Shown here piece after piece: positions 1 to 10,852 of a stretch of 64,000 nt of DNA. A model generated the notes under the pieces. That model was not told the DNA's origin. It saw nothing but the letters and a program-made list of their open reading frames with translations, and made no database searches. Position 1 is the stretch's first letter. Each line of letters begins with the position of its first letter. This DNA comes from Blasia pusilla (taxonomy: Eukaryota; Marchantiophyta; Marchantiopsida; Blasiales), in NCBI GenBank assembly GCA_050084515.1, contig CM114271.1, forward strand, positions 17,050,001 through 17,114,000, in the 5' to 3' direction. Position numbers and translations under genes: made by a program.

Positions 1-507
1 GATGAACAAGTTCAAAGGTTGGTGGAGTCCAACGCCGATGAGAGCGAGCGGGCGATGGGATTTCCCATAGGAGTGACGGCAGTACCGTCAGTATCAGAGG
101 CATCACGACGCCATGTCTTGGGTCAGGCGATGGACTTGAACTGCTTCACATGGATCTTCAGCTTGGGAGTGGCTGAGCAGCGTCGGATGAGATCGCGACA
201 AATCTTAACGGTTGCGTTGGTGAGCCCCATGCCTACCGAGACGGTGGAGGCAGTGGTTAGGGGCGAGACCCAAGGAGATCGACACACCAGGGGAGATCGA
301 CAGAGACACCCTTGGACTTCTTGGGTTGTTTTGCAGGTACGCCAGGAGATGATAGCCATGGCATCGAGCGTGGTTCCGAGCACTAAATGTGGAGGAGATC
401 AGAGTTTGCACTTGGTTGCAGGAGAGCGGTCGAGTGTCGTTGTTTGAGATAGGGTTGCACCATAGCAACCACCGATATCCGCGTGGGAGACTCCTACCGT
501 AGTCACG
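1..507. other. Upstream part of gypsy element, not resolved
   Basis: No continuous frame here resembles gag or protease. It precedes a gypsy reverse transcriptase in the same strand sense, so it is probably the decayed protease/pol linker of that element. The gag and 5' LTR, if they exist, lie outside the window. The open frame at 19-447 gives no recognisable domain and I do not treat it as a gene. Confidence 0.35.
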
Positions 508-1223
508 ATGGAGATTTGGGAGCCAGATATGGGCCCTAAGTTGACAGAAGGAGAGCGGCGCCGAATACATCAGTTCCTCAAGAGTTATAGGAGCTACTTT
601 GCGTTTAACATGGAGGATTTGGGCAGGCTGAAGGGATCGGGGATCCGCATTGAGTTGTTGAGTGATACGCCGATCTTCCGACGACCCTACAGGTACATTG
701 ATATGGAGAGGGCTTTGATTCAGAGTAGGAGCCAGGACTTGGTTGGAGCAGGACTAGTGGAGATGTCGCATGGGGAGTATGCATCTGCCACTGTCATGCC
801 CGCCAAGAAGGATATGCACGGCAACTGGACGGATAGGCGGATGTATGGGGATTACCGACCTATCAATCGGCAGACGAAGTCGGATAGGTATGCCATGCCC
901 ATCCATGAGGAGATCTTTGATGCGATTGGTCACGTAAAGGTCTTCAGTTCATTGGATTTGCGAGCCGGATACCATCAGCTGCCTATCACATTGGAGGACA
1001 GGCATGAGACGACATTTTGGGGCATCGATCCTCACGGGAAGGATTTTTTTTGTATCGATGGCGGTTCTTACCATTTGGGTTAAAGAATGCCCCCGTTGAG
1101 TTTGAGAGGGTTATGGATAGGATCTTGGCTGGTCTGGATTTTGCTAGGTGTTATATTGATGACATCGTAGTCTTTAGTGTCACGGTTGAGGAGCATGAGC
1201 GACATCTAGAGGAGGTGTTGTGA
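508..1223 (+). pseudogene. Gypsy reverse transcriptase fragment
   Basis: This is the RT part of the gypsy pol in two overlapping frames (508-1083 and 1017-1223). The first catalytic aspartate is in SSLDLRAGYHQ. The second motif, YIDD, is at 1152-1163. Fingers-domain features such as the DYRPIN stretch are clear. A frameshift within the T-rich run near 1047 or shortly after it breaks the frame. A TGA at 1221-1223 ends the second frame before the connection domain resumes in another frame at about 1237. RT function is well supported by motif order; activity is excluded by the frame breaks. Confidence 0.9.
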
Positions 1224-1236
1224 CCATTGCAATTAC

Positions 1237-1965
1237 ATGATCTCAAGCTACATCCAGGCAAGTGCAAGTTCTTCTACGACCAGATTGAGTACTTGGGTCA
1301 TACGATATACCCACCAGACGAAGGTAGAGGCTATCTCACGCATTCCACGCCCTACAGATGTGAGCCGTGTTCGCGCATTCATGGGATTGGCGAACTTCTA
1401 TCGGCGGTACGTCAAGGGATTCAGTTCGATTGCAAAGCCGTTGACCTTGCTGACCAAGGTGGATCACGAGTGGCACCGGGGGGATGAGCATGAGCAAGCA
1501 TTTCAATTGCTCAAGGACAGGTTGACGTCTGCGCCCATCTTGAGGAGACCAATCAAGGGGAGTCCTTTCCAGTTGCAAACAGATTGGAGCATGTTGGGGC
1601 TTGGAGCAATGCTCAGCCAACATGATGATGAGGGTAGAGAGTTCGTGGTGGCTTGCGCTAGCCGTTTGAACAACGTTGTAGAGGCAAAGTACAACTCGTA
1701 TAAGGGTGAGTGTTTGGCTTCAGTGTGGGCTCTTGCGCATTTCAGGTGTTACTTGTTCGGCAACCCCTTTACCATCATCATTGATCATCAACCACTGAAG
1801 TGGTTGATGGAGTCCGACAAGCTTACAGGGAAGCTTGCAAGATTGGCTCTGTTGTTGCAGGAGTATGATTTTCAGGTGGTCTATAGACCTGGAACGCTCA
1901 ACGAGGATGCAGATGGGTTGAGTCGTAACCCATGCTTGAGTCAGCGAGAAGCGAATGGAGCTTGA
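1237..1965 (+). pseudogene. Gypsy RT connection and RNase H domain
   Basis: A 242-codon open stretch. The first ~60 residues are partly out of frame with the parent; an alternative frame at 1227-1350 carries the expected KCKFF...YLGH thumb sequence. The rest reads as the RT-linked RNase H found in gypsy and caulimovirus-like pol: a D residue in the FQLQTDWS segment, then SRLNNVVEAKYNSYKGECLA, IIDHQPLKWL, and the closing NEDADGLSR motif. It would degrade the RNA strand of the RNA:DNA hybrid. The downstream linker to integrase (1966-2190) is poorly conserved. Confidence 0.85.
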
Positions 1966-2189
1966 TGGCATGGAGAGAGTGATGAGGAGTCAGTGCCAGG
2001 ATGGCACGCGTCATCCTATTTAGGCATGTTGGCTATGGAGAGCCAGAGTGTGGAGACTTCAATGGAGAGGTCTAGTGGAGAGTCCTTGGATCCCGAGGCC
2101 AGTGAGGAGACCACAGATGGCCGAGATATTCATGATGATGGAGTAGTCTTGGAGTACCTTTGTAATGGTAGCGTTGCAAGCACCATGGG

Positions 2190-3419
2190 TGCTAGAGAGC
2201 GGGATTGGATCCTACAACGGGCCAGACTGTTCCGTTGGGAGGGGACACATGTTTTAAGGGTTTAGGAGGATGGTAGAGTACGCGTAGTGCCGCATGCTTT
2301 ACAGAGAGCATGACTAGTGCAACATGCCCACAAGGAGTTGGGTCACTTTGGGGTGAAGCGGACGTACAACTTGTTCCAGATTCAGTATTGGTGGTGAGGC
2401 ATGCAGACTGACGTTCAGCAGTTTGTTGCCAGGTGCATGGTGTGTGATCGGGTCCGAGCATTGTTTAATGCTCCGACTCCACAGTTGCATCAATTACCGA
2501 TCATGGGCTTAGGATATAGATGGAGTTTGGATTTTGCAGCACCTTTGCCTTTGACAGAGCGTCACAGTCGTTATGTATTGGTGATGGTCGAGTACTTCTC
2601 GAAGTGGATTGAGTTGGTTGCATTGCCTGATAAATTGAGTGAAGGAGTAGCTTATGCCTTCCTTGACAGAGTGTTGAGTCATTATGGTGCACCAGCTGAG
2701 GTGTTGAAGACCAGCGCACCGAGTTTCGCGGTGAGTTCCAAGCCTTGTGTGATCAAGCGTTGATCGACCACCGCACGACTTTGCGAGATCATCCCGAGGC
2801 GGATGGATTAGCGGAGAGAGTTGTGCAGACGGTGAAGAGGGGTTTACGCAAGTATGGCTTGTAGAGAGGTCACCTAGGAGATTGGGACCTCCAATTTCCA
2901 TGGTTGGCGATGGGATACAGATTCAGCAGGCAGACATCCTTAGCGTCTTTTTCACCGTACTTCCTCCTTTATGGCTGAGAGCCAGATTTACCTACGGCCA
3001 TTTGTCGAGATGCTGGTGAGGTGTTGGACCTTGATGACCCAGATGTATGGATGCGAGCATGTTCTCAGAGGGCTGAGTTGTTTTGGAGAGTGATGCCCAC
3101 GGCGTTCGAGAAGTTGGCGATTGCGCAGCATCGGGATACGTTGAGGTATGCGAATATTCAGGGTGGTGGCTATCGACCAACTATCCGGAGGTTTCATCAA
3201 GGAGATTATGTCTACTTGCAACAGACGGCACCGACGATGTTGGATGTGACTGGAGGGCGCACTATCCTGAGAGTGCGTGACGTTTTCCCATCCGATATTC
3301 TCTTGCTGGAGGGACGAGATGGTATGGTATGGAAGGACCATGTGCGTAATTGTGCGCCATGTCACTTTCGTAACATTGATGGTACAGTAGATCCGAGCTC
3401 AGTAGTAGTTCTTGCATGA
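2190..3419 (+). pseudogene. Gypsy integrase with C-terminal domain
   Basis: The N-domain H2C2 zinc motif (AHKELGH ... CMVC) lies at about 2321-2446, interrupted by TGA at 2309 and 2395. The core holds the DDE triad: D in WSLDFAAP (about 2530), D in the DQRTEF segment at 2709-2711, and E in GLAERVVQT at 2814-2816. A one-base loss near 2707 moves the frame between the first and second acidic residues. A TAG near 2862 and a TGA at 2975-2977 break the later part. The open stretch 3021-3419 carries the C-terminal beta-rich region (GDYVYLQQ ... GRTILRV) typical of gypsy integrases. It ends at a TGA (3417-3419) that separates it from an in-frame PHD-like finger. Confidence 0.88.
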
Positions 3420-3566
3420 TTGCGTTGTATGTCGTGTGGTTCTGCTCGTGGTGCGGACACGATGTTAGTCTCTGATGGATGTTTGAGAGGTTGGCATATG
3501 GCATGTCTCACGCCACCTCTCACTAGGGTTCCTCAAGGACGATGGATGTGTCCTAGATGTGCATAG
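3420..3566 (+). pseudogene. PHD-finger-like tail of gypsy pol
   Basis: Reading straight on after the TGA at 3417, the same frame gives Cys at 3426 and 3435 (C-x2-C), a Ser at 3471 where the third Cys is expected, Cys at 3480, then GWHMACLTPPL with His at 3495 and Cys at 3504. The closing W-x-C-x2-C has its Cys codons at 3549 and 3558. This is the C4-H-C3 spacing of a PHD finger with one ligand lost by a one-base change, and it ends at TAG 3564-3566. PHD fingers usually bind histone H3 tails; a role in choosing insertion sites is my inference. The match to GWHxxCLxPPL...WxCPxC is strong, so I am confident of the fold though not of function. Confidence 0.8.
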
Positions 3567-3731
3567 AGGAGATACCAGGTATGTTTCGATTCTGACTTTT
3601 TTCTGCGACTAACGATGGGGCCACATGAGCACCCGACCTTTATGCTCTTAGCGACCTAGAGATGTATGTCATGGTAGGTAGGGATAGATGACGATCTGGA
3701 GTTAGAGGGACCTAACCACTAGCTAGGGGGG

Positions 3732-4090
3732 GATTGGAGATATTTTAGTACTTCTTGTCTCGTTGTTTGGATGTCATGAGTTAGCATGGGATCGTGCGTG
3801 TTTCTGTGTGTGTTCGATGAAAGCGATGCATGTTGTGTAGCGATGTGTATGCGCACGACAGTTGTCACGTCTTTTAGGATAGATCCGTTAAATCTAGTAG
3901 AGTGCCTTCGTGAGTAGTGGAGGACAGATTAAGTAGGTCGAGGATGACCTGCTGAGGCCCCGAGAAACCTGAGAGAGCATGTTTTCCTTTCGTTTTGGCT
4001 CATTTGGAGCCATATTGAGGAACTTACTATTTTAGGTAAGTTCCATTTTGAGTATATGATCAACTTTCTATTTTTATTAAGTGGCCATTG
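3732..4090 (+). repeat. Possible 3' LTR of gypsy, truncated by copia
   Basis: About 160 bases after the last pol stop there is a G-rich tract (aggggggga, ~3724-3731) like a polypurine tract. It is followed by TGGAGATATT, a TG start suitable for an LTR. The sequence runs to about 4090, where minus-strand copia sequence begins. Its last ~100 bases resemble a segment near 62,300. No second LTR copy is in the window, so the boundaries are a guess. Confidence 0.35.
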
Positions 4091-6141
4091 ACCTCCTATC
4101 TTGGATGCTCTTCTATCTTGCTTTGGAAATGGAAATCTAGCTTGTTTTCCAAATTGGCAAGTAGGGCATAACTCTAACATAGTAGGACTCGCTAATTTAG
4201 GAAGTATTAGTACTAGATTAGATGATGAAAGACTCTTTAATCTTTGAAGATTCATATTCCCAATTCTCTGATGTCACACATTTAGATATATAACTTGTGG
4301 TTTAGTTTGACCATACATTGATGTTTAAATTTCTGGCATAGAAACATCTAATTTGAATATTTTCCAGATCTTGTTCCTTTGGCTATCATATTCTGATCAT
4401 CAATTCTTTCAAGGAAATAACCATTTGTGTTAAATTTCACTTGATAACCTTGTTCTTCTATCTGTCATATAGAGATCAATGGTAGGAATATAGATAACAT
4501 TTCCAAGAGCACAAACACCATATGATGCTATTGGAACTTTATCTATATGCGTGATATAATGTTGAGTATCATCTCCTGTGAGCATTCATTGGCTCCATAC
4601 GACTGAACTATTTAGCTTGTAAGGTCATGTGATTTGTTGCACTAGAGTCGACATACCAATCTACTGTCGAGTCTTTCTTGATTATTGCTCTCATATGATG
4701 AATTTATAAATATTGTTGTTCTTGACACTTCTCTTGATGTTGTCGCTCCTCATAGTTTTGTTGTTGTAAAGCTCTCGTTCTCATATCTGCCTTCTTCTTG
4801 AAATACAACTTTATACAATAACCCTTTATACCACAGTAATTATAAAATCCAGGGATTCTCTGTTGCTGACTTCGACCCTAATGGTTTTCAACATGACAAC
4901 CTTGTGATTGTGTTTGGTATTGGTTTGTAGTTGGTTGAATAACGTTTTGTTAAGTGCCTCTTCCTCCATATACTTGATATTTACCACGATCACGGAAGTT
5001 TCTACCACAACCTCTGCCTCTATTTGATCCATTACCTACTAATAGCGCACTCTCTTGCATACTAGACAAGCTACCGCTGCCTACTAGGCGTCTTTCCTCA
5101 CTAATTAACGGAGGAACTGATTCTTGGAAGGTTGGATACTTCTCTCTCATAAAGATAAAGATCTCAAAAGACTTATAATATTTTGGAAGGAATTGAAGAG
5201 TGAACAAAATCAGATCATCATCTTTGACAGTCATTCCAATGCTATTCAACTAATCAACAATATGTCCGATACTGAAAACATAGTTATTAATATTTTGCGA
5301 TCCTTTTCTTACTTCGCTCAATTGTAGCTTTGGCCTTAATAGATGTTTGGAATAGCCTTTCCAATGCATCTCTTTCTTTCTTCAAAATATCAACATTTTG
5401 AATGTGACTTATTATTGATAAACATATATTTTCTGAAATATAGTTGATTACTTGCCTTACGTCTTTGTTTCAAGCGCGAACATTCAAGTCTGTTAAATCA
5501 CCTTCTGGTTTAGCCTCATCACAAGTAACAAGCTTCCATAGTTCTTGACCTATGAGAAGTTGTTTCAAGCGAAACTTCTAGAAATTATAATTATGTTTAT
5601 TTAGTTTCTCGTATATGATTTTGTTGACAAATACTCCATGAAGAACGATGTTACTCACAAAAATATATTTTCAGACTCTCCATGGCTCCAATTCAAGCAT
5701 TGAGCATTTCTTAACATAAATTGATATGAAAATTTCAGTATTAACCAATTGTATGAAAGAACTAGTCGAAATTGGCATATAGAGAGCAAACTGCACAACT
5801 CTTCTTTACTAATTGCACTTTCCTACACTAAAATTACTATTGCTAGAGCTAAGGATGTCAAAATTGATTAATTTTGCATGTGTTGGAAAGCTCTTAAAGA
5901 GTTCTGCAAGATGGTCAGAACTAGTCTTTGATATCCTTCTAACTAATGCAGACTCAGATTGCTAAATTGACCGGGAAAGCCCTAAAAAATGCCTACAAAG
6001 TTTTGTCCCCTCATAGCTCCACTTGAAATCTTTTGCTAGTGAGCTCTCAATGAAGTTTCCTTCTCCCAAACTAAAATTGTGCCTTCTCTTGCCTCTTTTA
6101 TTTTCTTAACAATAAGAATTTAAATTTATATTCTCATATAA

Positions 6142-6152
6142 CTCTGATACCA
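6142..6152 (-). other. tRNA-Met primer-binding site (copia 1)
   Basis: The minus strand reads TGGTATCAGAG immediately after the LTR end CTACA. This is the standard plant copia primer-binding site complementary to the 3' end of initiator methionine tRNA. It fixes both the element type and the LTR boundary. Confidence 0.85.
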
Positions 6153-6460
6153 TGTAGAAAACTCCTAAAGAAGCATAACTAGTGGGATACGACTATCACA
6201 CTCATATATCACCATGGAGAATGAAATTTTGCAATGAGAGAATGAGTGGAGGCTCGTCCCCTTCTCAATTATATAAGATATATACAAGCCATCCTAACCC
6301 TGATCCCAACCAAAGTCTTAAGCTAGACTAATAGTTATAAACCAACTATAGTTAAGATAATCGTGCTTAACTCACTACTCAATTAAGCTTTCCTACTTCG
6401 TGTGAGTAGCAAATGTAACAATTCAGATGTTCAATGAGCTTGACTATAACTCAGTCTTTA
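6153..6460 (-). repeat. 5' LTR of copia element 1
   Basis: This 308-bp block lies directly outside the tRNA-Met primer-binding site. On the plus strand it begins TGTAGAAAAC; its far end aligns with the CA-ending copy of element 2 (GTCTTTA here against GTCTTCA there). The two LTRs share long stretches, for example around the aatgagtggagg and ccccttctcaattatat segments. Confidence 0.75.
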
Positions 6461-7870
6461 ATACCCTTGTCTTTCCTTCCACCATGAATTGTAAAGTATG
6501 GGCTCCACCTGTTGCAATCCTTGTCCCAGACTATGTCCAAACTTGTTCATGTCCATTTTTGTGCAACCATGGATGGGATCCCATGGCTAAGTCCTTTTAT
6601 AAGATGGTCATAACCTCACCTAATTCCACGGACATGGAAATTTTCCACATGCATCCTTTTCCCCTATCTCAGGTTGTTTTTTTCTTAGCATAGTTGCCCA
6701 CGTATGCTTGAGAAGCGAGAGTAGGTGTGGGCTCAAACTAAGGGAGACGAGGAGGGATTGAATGGCTGGGCGAGCTATGAGCCCGCACAAGGCCCATGGC
6801 TCTCTTGTGGAGGGCAAGCTCTTGATCCGAAATGCCTAGTGTGGACGAGGAAGGCTGAGTGCAAGCAACGCATGGGCTCTATACGTATCTATGTGTATGG
6901 AAGAGGCCCGAGTTCAGTGTGGGCTACAAAACGGGTGTTAAGAACGAGCAATGGGTCAGTTCTTCCTCCTTCAACCTCCACTCCCTCCCCCCTTATTGCC
7001 TAGCCCTTGCCTTCCAGGATGAACTATAAGTGTGGACCCCGCCTTTTATATTCCATGTGATCATGTCTGTGGACATGTCCAAACTTGTCTGTCCATATTT
7101 TTTTTTCAAGCATGTGGGTGAGGCGAGCCTGGGTTTGGGCAGCGAGAAGTTGGGCTCACAAGAATATGTTTGTTGACATGGACTTTATCTATATGCAACC
7201 TTATTAGGATAGGGGAATTCCATTTTGAAATAAAAATTATGAAATTAAAAGAATATCCACAAACTCAAGAAGGTTTATAAAGTGATATTTCCATAACTTA
7301 TATCATGGAGTCTTCTATTTTTAATAATCTCCCTCTTCATTTTTGTCTTAATATTTTCATTTCTGAAAATTTTATATTATATATATATTTTTTTCTTTTA
7401 AATGGGCATCTTATCATGATTGCACAAAAAATGGACAAGTCCCTCCTCAAGACGAACATGGATGGACAAGTTTGGATATGTCCGAACATAGATTGCAAGT
7501 ACGAACATAGATTGCAAAAGATGGGGTCCATACTTATAGTTAATGATAGAAGGCATGGTAAGGGTGGGTGGGGCAATAAGGAGAATAGGAGTGGAGGTGG
7601 GAGGAGGAAGAAACGAGAAAGTGTTGATCACAAAGGAAAATGTTTGGATGAGAAAGGAGGGGGAAACCTTAATTGCAACTTCTTCAAAATAACTCGGCTC
7701 CTATTCTTGAAGGGTAGTCATCATATATGCATGATATGTCACAAAGAATCCTTCATTTATGAATCTATGACTAAGATGTGTCACTCTACTTGATCTACGA
7801 AGTTAATTTTCAAAGATGGATGCCTCTGACACTTGACTTGAGCTCTAACTTATATCAACCGGCTGAATAC
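6461..7870. repeat. Repeat-family spacer between copia copies
   Basis: No gene is seen. Three related segments occur: about 6480-6575 and 6960-7110 in the plus sense, and about 7430-7600 inverted. They share a core of the form ATGAAyTaTAAGTrTGGrCyCC followed within ~60 bases by TGTCCAAACTTGT and a T-rich CCATwTTT run. A further piece of the inverted form lies near 11,650-11,680. The open frame 7305-7793 covers the inverted copy and looks like a chance frame. Confidence 0.5.
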
Positions 7871-8768
7871 GTATTCTTCTCGTCCATGGACTGACAGATT
7901 AACTGATGAATCTAGGACCTTTCCTAATTCTGCACTAGTACTTGGGAAATTTATAGGCAATATCTGTTGGTTGACAATCATATTCTCCGCCTCAATAGAC
8001 GAGTTTAGAGATGGAACAAGCTCAGATGGAGCAAACTATGACTTTAGTTCATCAAAGAAACCATCGCGATTAATAGTAAGCTTACTAGAGGATGGAATGT
8101 AGCACTTATACCCCTTAGTTCCATCAACATAGCCAATGAAGATACATCTTTCAGACTTGGGGTCTAATTTTTGACATCTTTCTGAAAAAAACATGAGCAT
8201 AACAAATACAGCCAAATACTTTCAAGAAGGAAAAATTAGGTTTATTGTCTGTAAAGACTTTGAATGGATTCTTATCATGAACTCATGTTGTTGGAGTTTG
8301 GTTGATTAAGAAGCCAACGCACGCAACAACCTTTGCCCAATACACCTTATGCATGTTCTTCTCATTCAATATAGCATGTGTCGCCTCAACAATATGTCGA
8401 TTCTTCCTCTTAGCCACTCAGTTTTGTTGTCGAGTATAATGGCAAGTCTTTTAATATTGGATGCCATTTTGATGTAAATAGTCATCAAACTCTGTTGAAA
8501 GATACTCTCCTCCTCCATCACAACGCAATTTCAGAATGTGTTCTTCAGTCTGCTTCTCTACTATAACTATGAATATTTGGAAAACTGAGAATATTTATTA
8601 CTTGGCTTTCAAAAAGTATATCCATATACACCTAGATAAGTCATCAATAAATGAAAGAAAGAACTGGAAACCACTAAGGCTATATTGTGATGTTGTGCAC
8701 ATATTAGTGTGAATCAACTCCATTATCTTGGATGCTCTTCTACCTTGCTTTAGAAATGGAGATCTAGC

Positions 8769-9365
8769 TTATTTTCCAAATTGGCAAGCAACGCATACCT
8801 CTAATGGAATAGGACTCACTAATTTAGGAAGTCCTATTACTAGATTAGATGATGAAATACTTTGTAATCTTTGAAGATTCATATGCCCAATTCTCTTATG
8901 CCATGCATTTACATCTGTGACTTTTTGGCCGGTTTGACCATACATTGTTGTTTGAATCTCTTGCATAGAAACATCTAATTTGAACATTCTCCCTGATCTA
9001 GTTTCTTTGGCTATCAAAGTATTGTAATCCATTATTTCAATGAAACAACCATTTCTATTAAACTTCACTTGATAACCGTGTTCTACTATCTGTCTTATAA
9101 AGATCAAGTTTCTTGCAATGGGAGGAATATAGAGAACATTTCCAAGAGCACAAAGACCATATGATGCTATTGGAACTTTAACGGTATGCGTGATATGATG
9201 TTGAGTGTCATCTTCTGTTAGCACTATTGCAAAATCTTTCACTAACTCCATACTACTGAACCATTTTGCTTGTGAGGTTATGTGATTTGATGCACCAAAG
9301 TTGATATAGCAATCCGTTGTTGAGTTTCTCTTGACCATTTCTCCTATATGATGAGTCATGACCAA
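8769..9365 (-). pseudogene. Copia protease / GAG-pre-integrase segment
   Basis: A 198-codon open stretch. Near its start, CYINFGASNHIT corresponds to the copia aspartic protease site (W-x-(L/V)-DSGASxH); the catalytic Asp is now Asn and DSG reads NFG, so the protease is dead. It continues through the usual hydrophobic protease segment (VPIASYG..LGNVLYIPPIARNLI) into the GAG-pre-integrase domain with WHKRIGHMNLQRL and a C-x2-C pair (CVACQFGK), which is the integrase zinc motif. In the full element this region would process the polyprotein and begin the integrase. Confidence 0.85.
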
Positions 9366-9637
9366 GAGATACTTAGTTTGTATATGTTGTTGTTCTTGAT
9401 ACTGACCTTGGTGTTGTTTCTCAACATAATTTTGTTGCTATAAGGCTCCCATTCTCATATCTGCCTTCTTCTTGAACCAAAACTTTGTAGAGTGACTCTT
9501 TATTCCACAGTAATTGCAACATCCAGAGACCCTCTGTTGCTCATCTAAACTCAAGAGTTTCCACCATCATCACCTTGTGATTGTGTCTGATACTGATTCG
9601 TAGTTGATTGAGTGACGTTATATTCAGTGTCTCTTCC

Positions 9638-9949
9638 TCAATATGTTTGATATCCACAAAAAACACGAAAGCTTCTACCACGACCTCTGCCTCTGTTTGA
9701 TCCATTACATGTAAATAGCGCACTCTCTTGCATAATAGAAGAGCTATTGCTGCCTACTAATTGTATTTCTTCACTGATTAGTAATGAGACTAACTCTTGA
9801 AAGGTTGGATACTTCTCTCTCACAGAGATAGAGGTCTCAAAGGACTTGTAATCCTTTGGAAGGCCTTGAAGAGTGAAAAAAATTATATCATCATCTTCTA
9901 CTCTCACTCCAATGCTATTCAATTGATCAATAATAAGTTTGATACTCAA
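9638..9949 (-). pseudogene. Copia gag, central and C-terminal part
   Basis: A 103-codon stretch with the UBN2-type gag features LIIDQLNSIG, DDIIFFTLQGLPKDYKSFETSI and LLISEEIQL, followed by an arginine/glycine-rich RGRGRGRSF tail. A zinc knuckle follows at about 9480-9535 (C-x2-C-x4-H, with the last Cys replaced). The matching piece in element 1 is at 4950-5249. It would have formed the nucleocapsid. Confidence 0.8.
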
Positions 9950-10033
9950 AACATAGTCATTAATGCTCTACGATCCTTTCCTCACTTCATTTAATTGTTG
10001 TTTCAATTGAAGCTTTCTAGCGTTTCTTTATGT

Positions 10034-10255
10034 CTAGAAAAACTGTTCTAATGCATCCCTCTTCTCCTTTGGAGTATGAATATCTTGAATGTGACCTATC
10101 ATTGGCAAACTGTTTATTATTGAAATGTAGTGGATTATCTGTCTTGCGCGTTTGTTCCAAGCGCGGACTTTCAAGTCTGGTGAGTCAACTTCTAGCTTGG
10201 CCTCATCACCTGTTACAAGTTCCCATAGTTTTTGGCCCATAAGAAAATATTTCAT
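10034..10255 (-). pseudogene. Copia gag, N-terminal part
   Basis: This 73-codon stretch reads as the start of copia gag: LMGQKLWELVTGDEA, then a segment ending NKRARQIIHYISIINSLP and an EKRDALEQFF helix. It is cut from the next gag piece (9949 downward) by frameshift or stop. Family resemblance is clear, and the sequence keeps the element's order. Confidence 0.7.
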
Positions 10256-10852
10256 TCAAAATTTCTAGAAATTGAATTTTTTTAATCTAGCTTCTCGCTT
10301 GTGATTGTTGTTGAAGAATACTCCATGAAGAACGATTTCTCACTAAAAAAATGTAATTTCAGGCTCTCCAATGCTCCACTTCAAACATAGATAACTCCAA
10401 AACCAAATTTGACCTAAAATTTTCCAAAATTGATCAAATGTATGAAAGAACTAGTTGAAATTGGCATGTGGAGAGCAAGTTGCTCAACTTCTCTTCACTA
10501 ATTGTACTTTCCTATAATGAAATTGCTAATGCAAGAGCTCAGAATGTCAAAATTGAGTGATTTTGGATGCGTTGGAAAGCTCTCAACAAGCTTTACAAGA
10601 CGGTTAGAACCATAATTTGGCATTTATCTGAGAGACATGGACATTGATTGCTAAATTTATCGAGGAAGCCCTAAAAAATACCTCCAAAGTTTTGTCATTG
10701 TCACAGCTTGACCTGAAATCTTCTACCACTTAGCTCTCAATGAAATCTTCTTCTTCCAAACTGAAATTGTGCCTTCTCTTGCCTCTATTTTCTATCTTCT
10801 CTCCTCAAACACTAAGAATTTCAAGTGATATTCTCATATCACTTTGATACTA

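Larger units (their letters stand above)
508..3566 (+). mobile_element. Ty3/gypsy retrotransposon pol, decayed
   Basis: Domains run in the gypsy order RT, RNase H, H2C2 zinc-binding integrase N-domain, DDE integrase core, C-terminal extension, then a PHD-like finger. Known biology: such polyproteins copy element RNA into DNA and insert it in the nucleus. The pol here is split by several frameshifts (near 1080, 1230 and 2707) and in-frame stops (near 2263, 2309, 2395, 2862, 2975 and 3417), so it cannot make an active protein. Several stops are TGA or TAG where family context expects Arg or Gln, as deamination would give. Catalytic residues of RT and integrase are otherwise present, which suggests fairly recent death. 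The PHD-like tail takes the place where chromoviruses carry a chromodomain. Confidence 0.9.
4093..6460 (-). mobile_element. Ty1/copia element 1, 3'-truncated
   Basis: On the minus strand: a 5' LTR (6153-6460), a primer-binding site matching the 3' end of initiator tRNA-Met (6142-6152), gag (with 4950-5249 most readable: IGMTVKDDDLILFTL..LPKYYKSFE), an RGRGCGR-type basic stretch, a decayed zinc knuckle, a protease remnant WYVDSSATNHMT, and a GAG-pre-integrase piece (4255-4100). It stops abruptly at about 4093; the integrase core, RT, RNase H and 3' LTR are absent. The protease active site reads DSS rather than DSG. The element sits against, and probably inside, the gypsy LTR. It is closely related to the copy at 7.9-11.2 kb. 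Confidence 0.85.

Noticed and set aside
19-447. 142-codon frame at the window start
   Set aside because: Low-complexity mix with no gag or protease features; it lies in the decayed gypsy linker.
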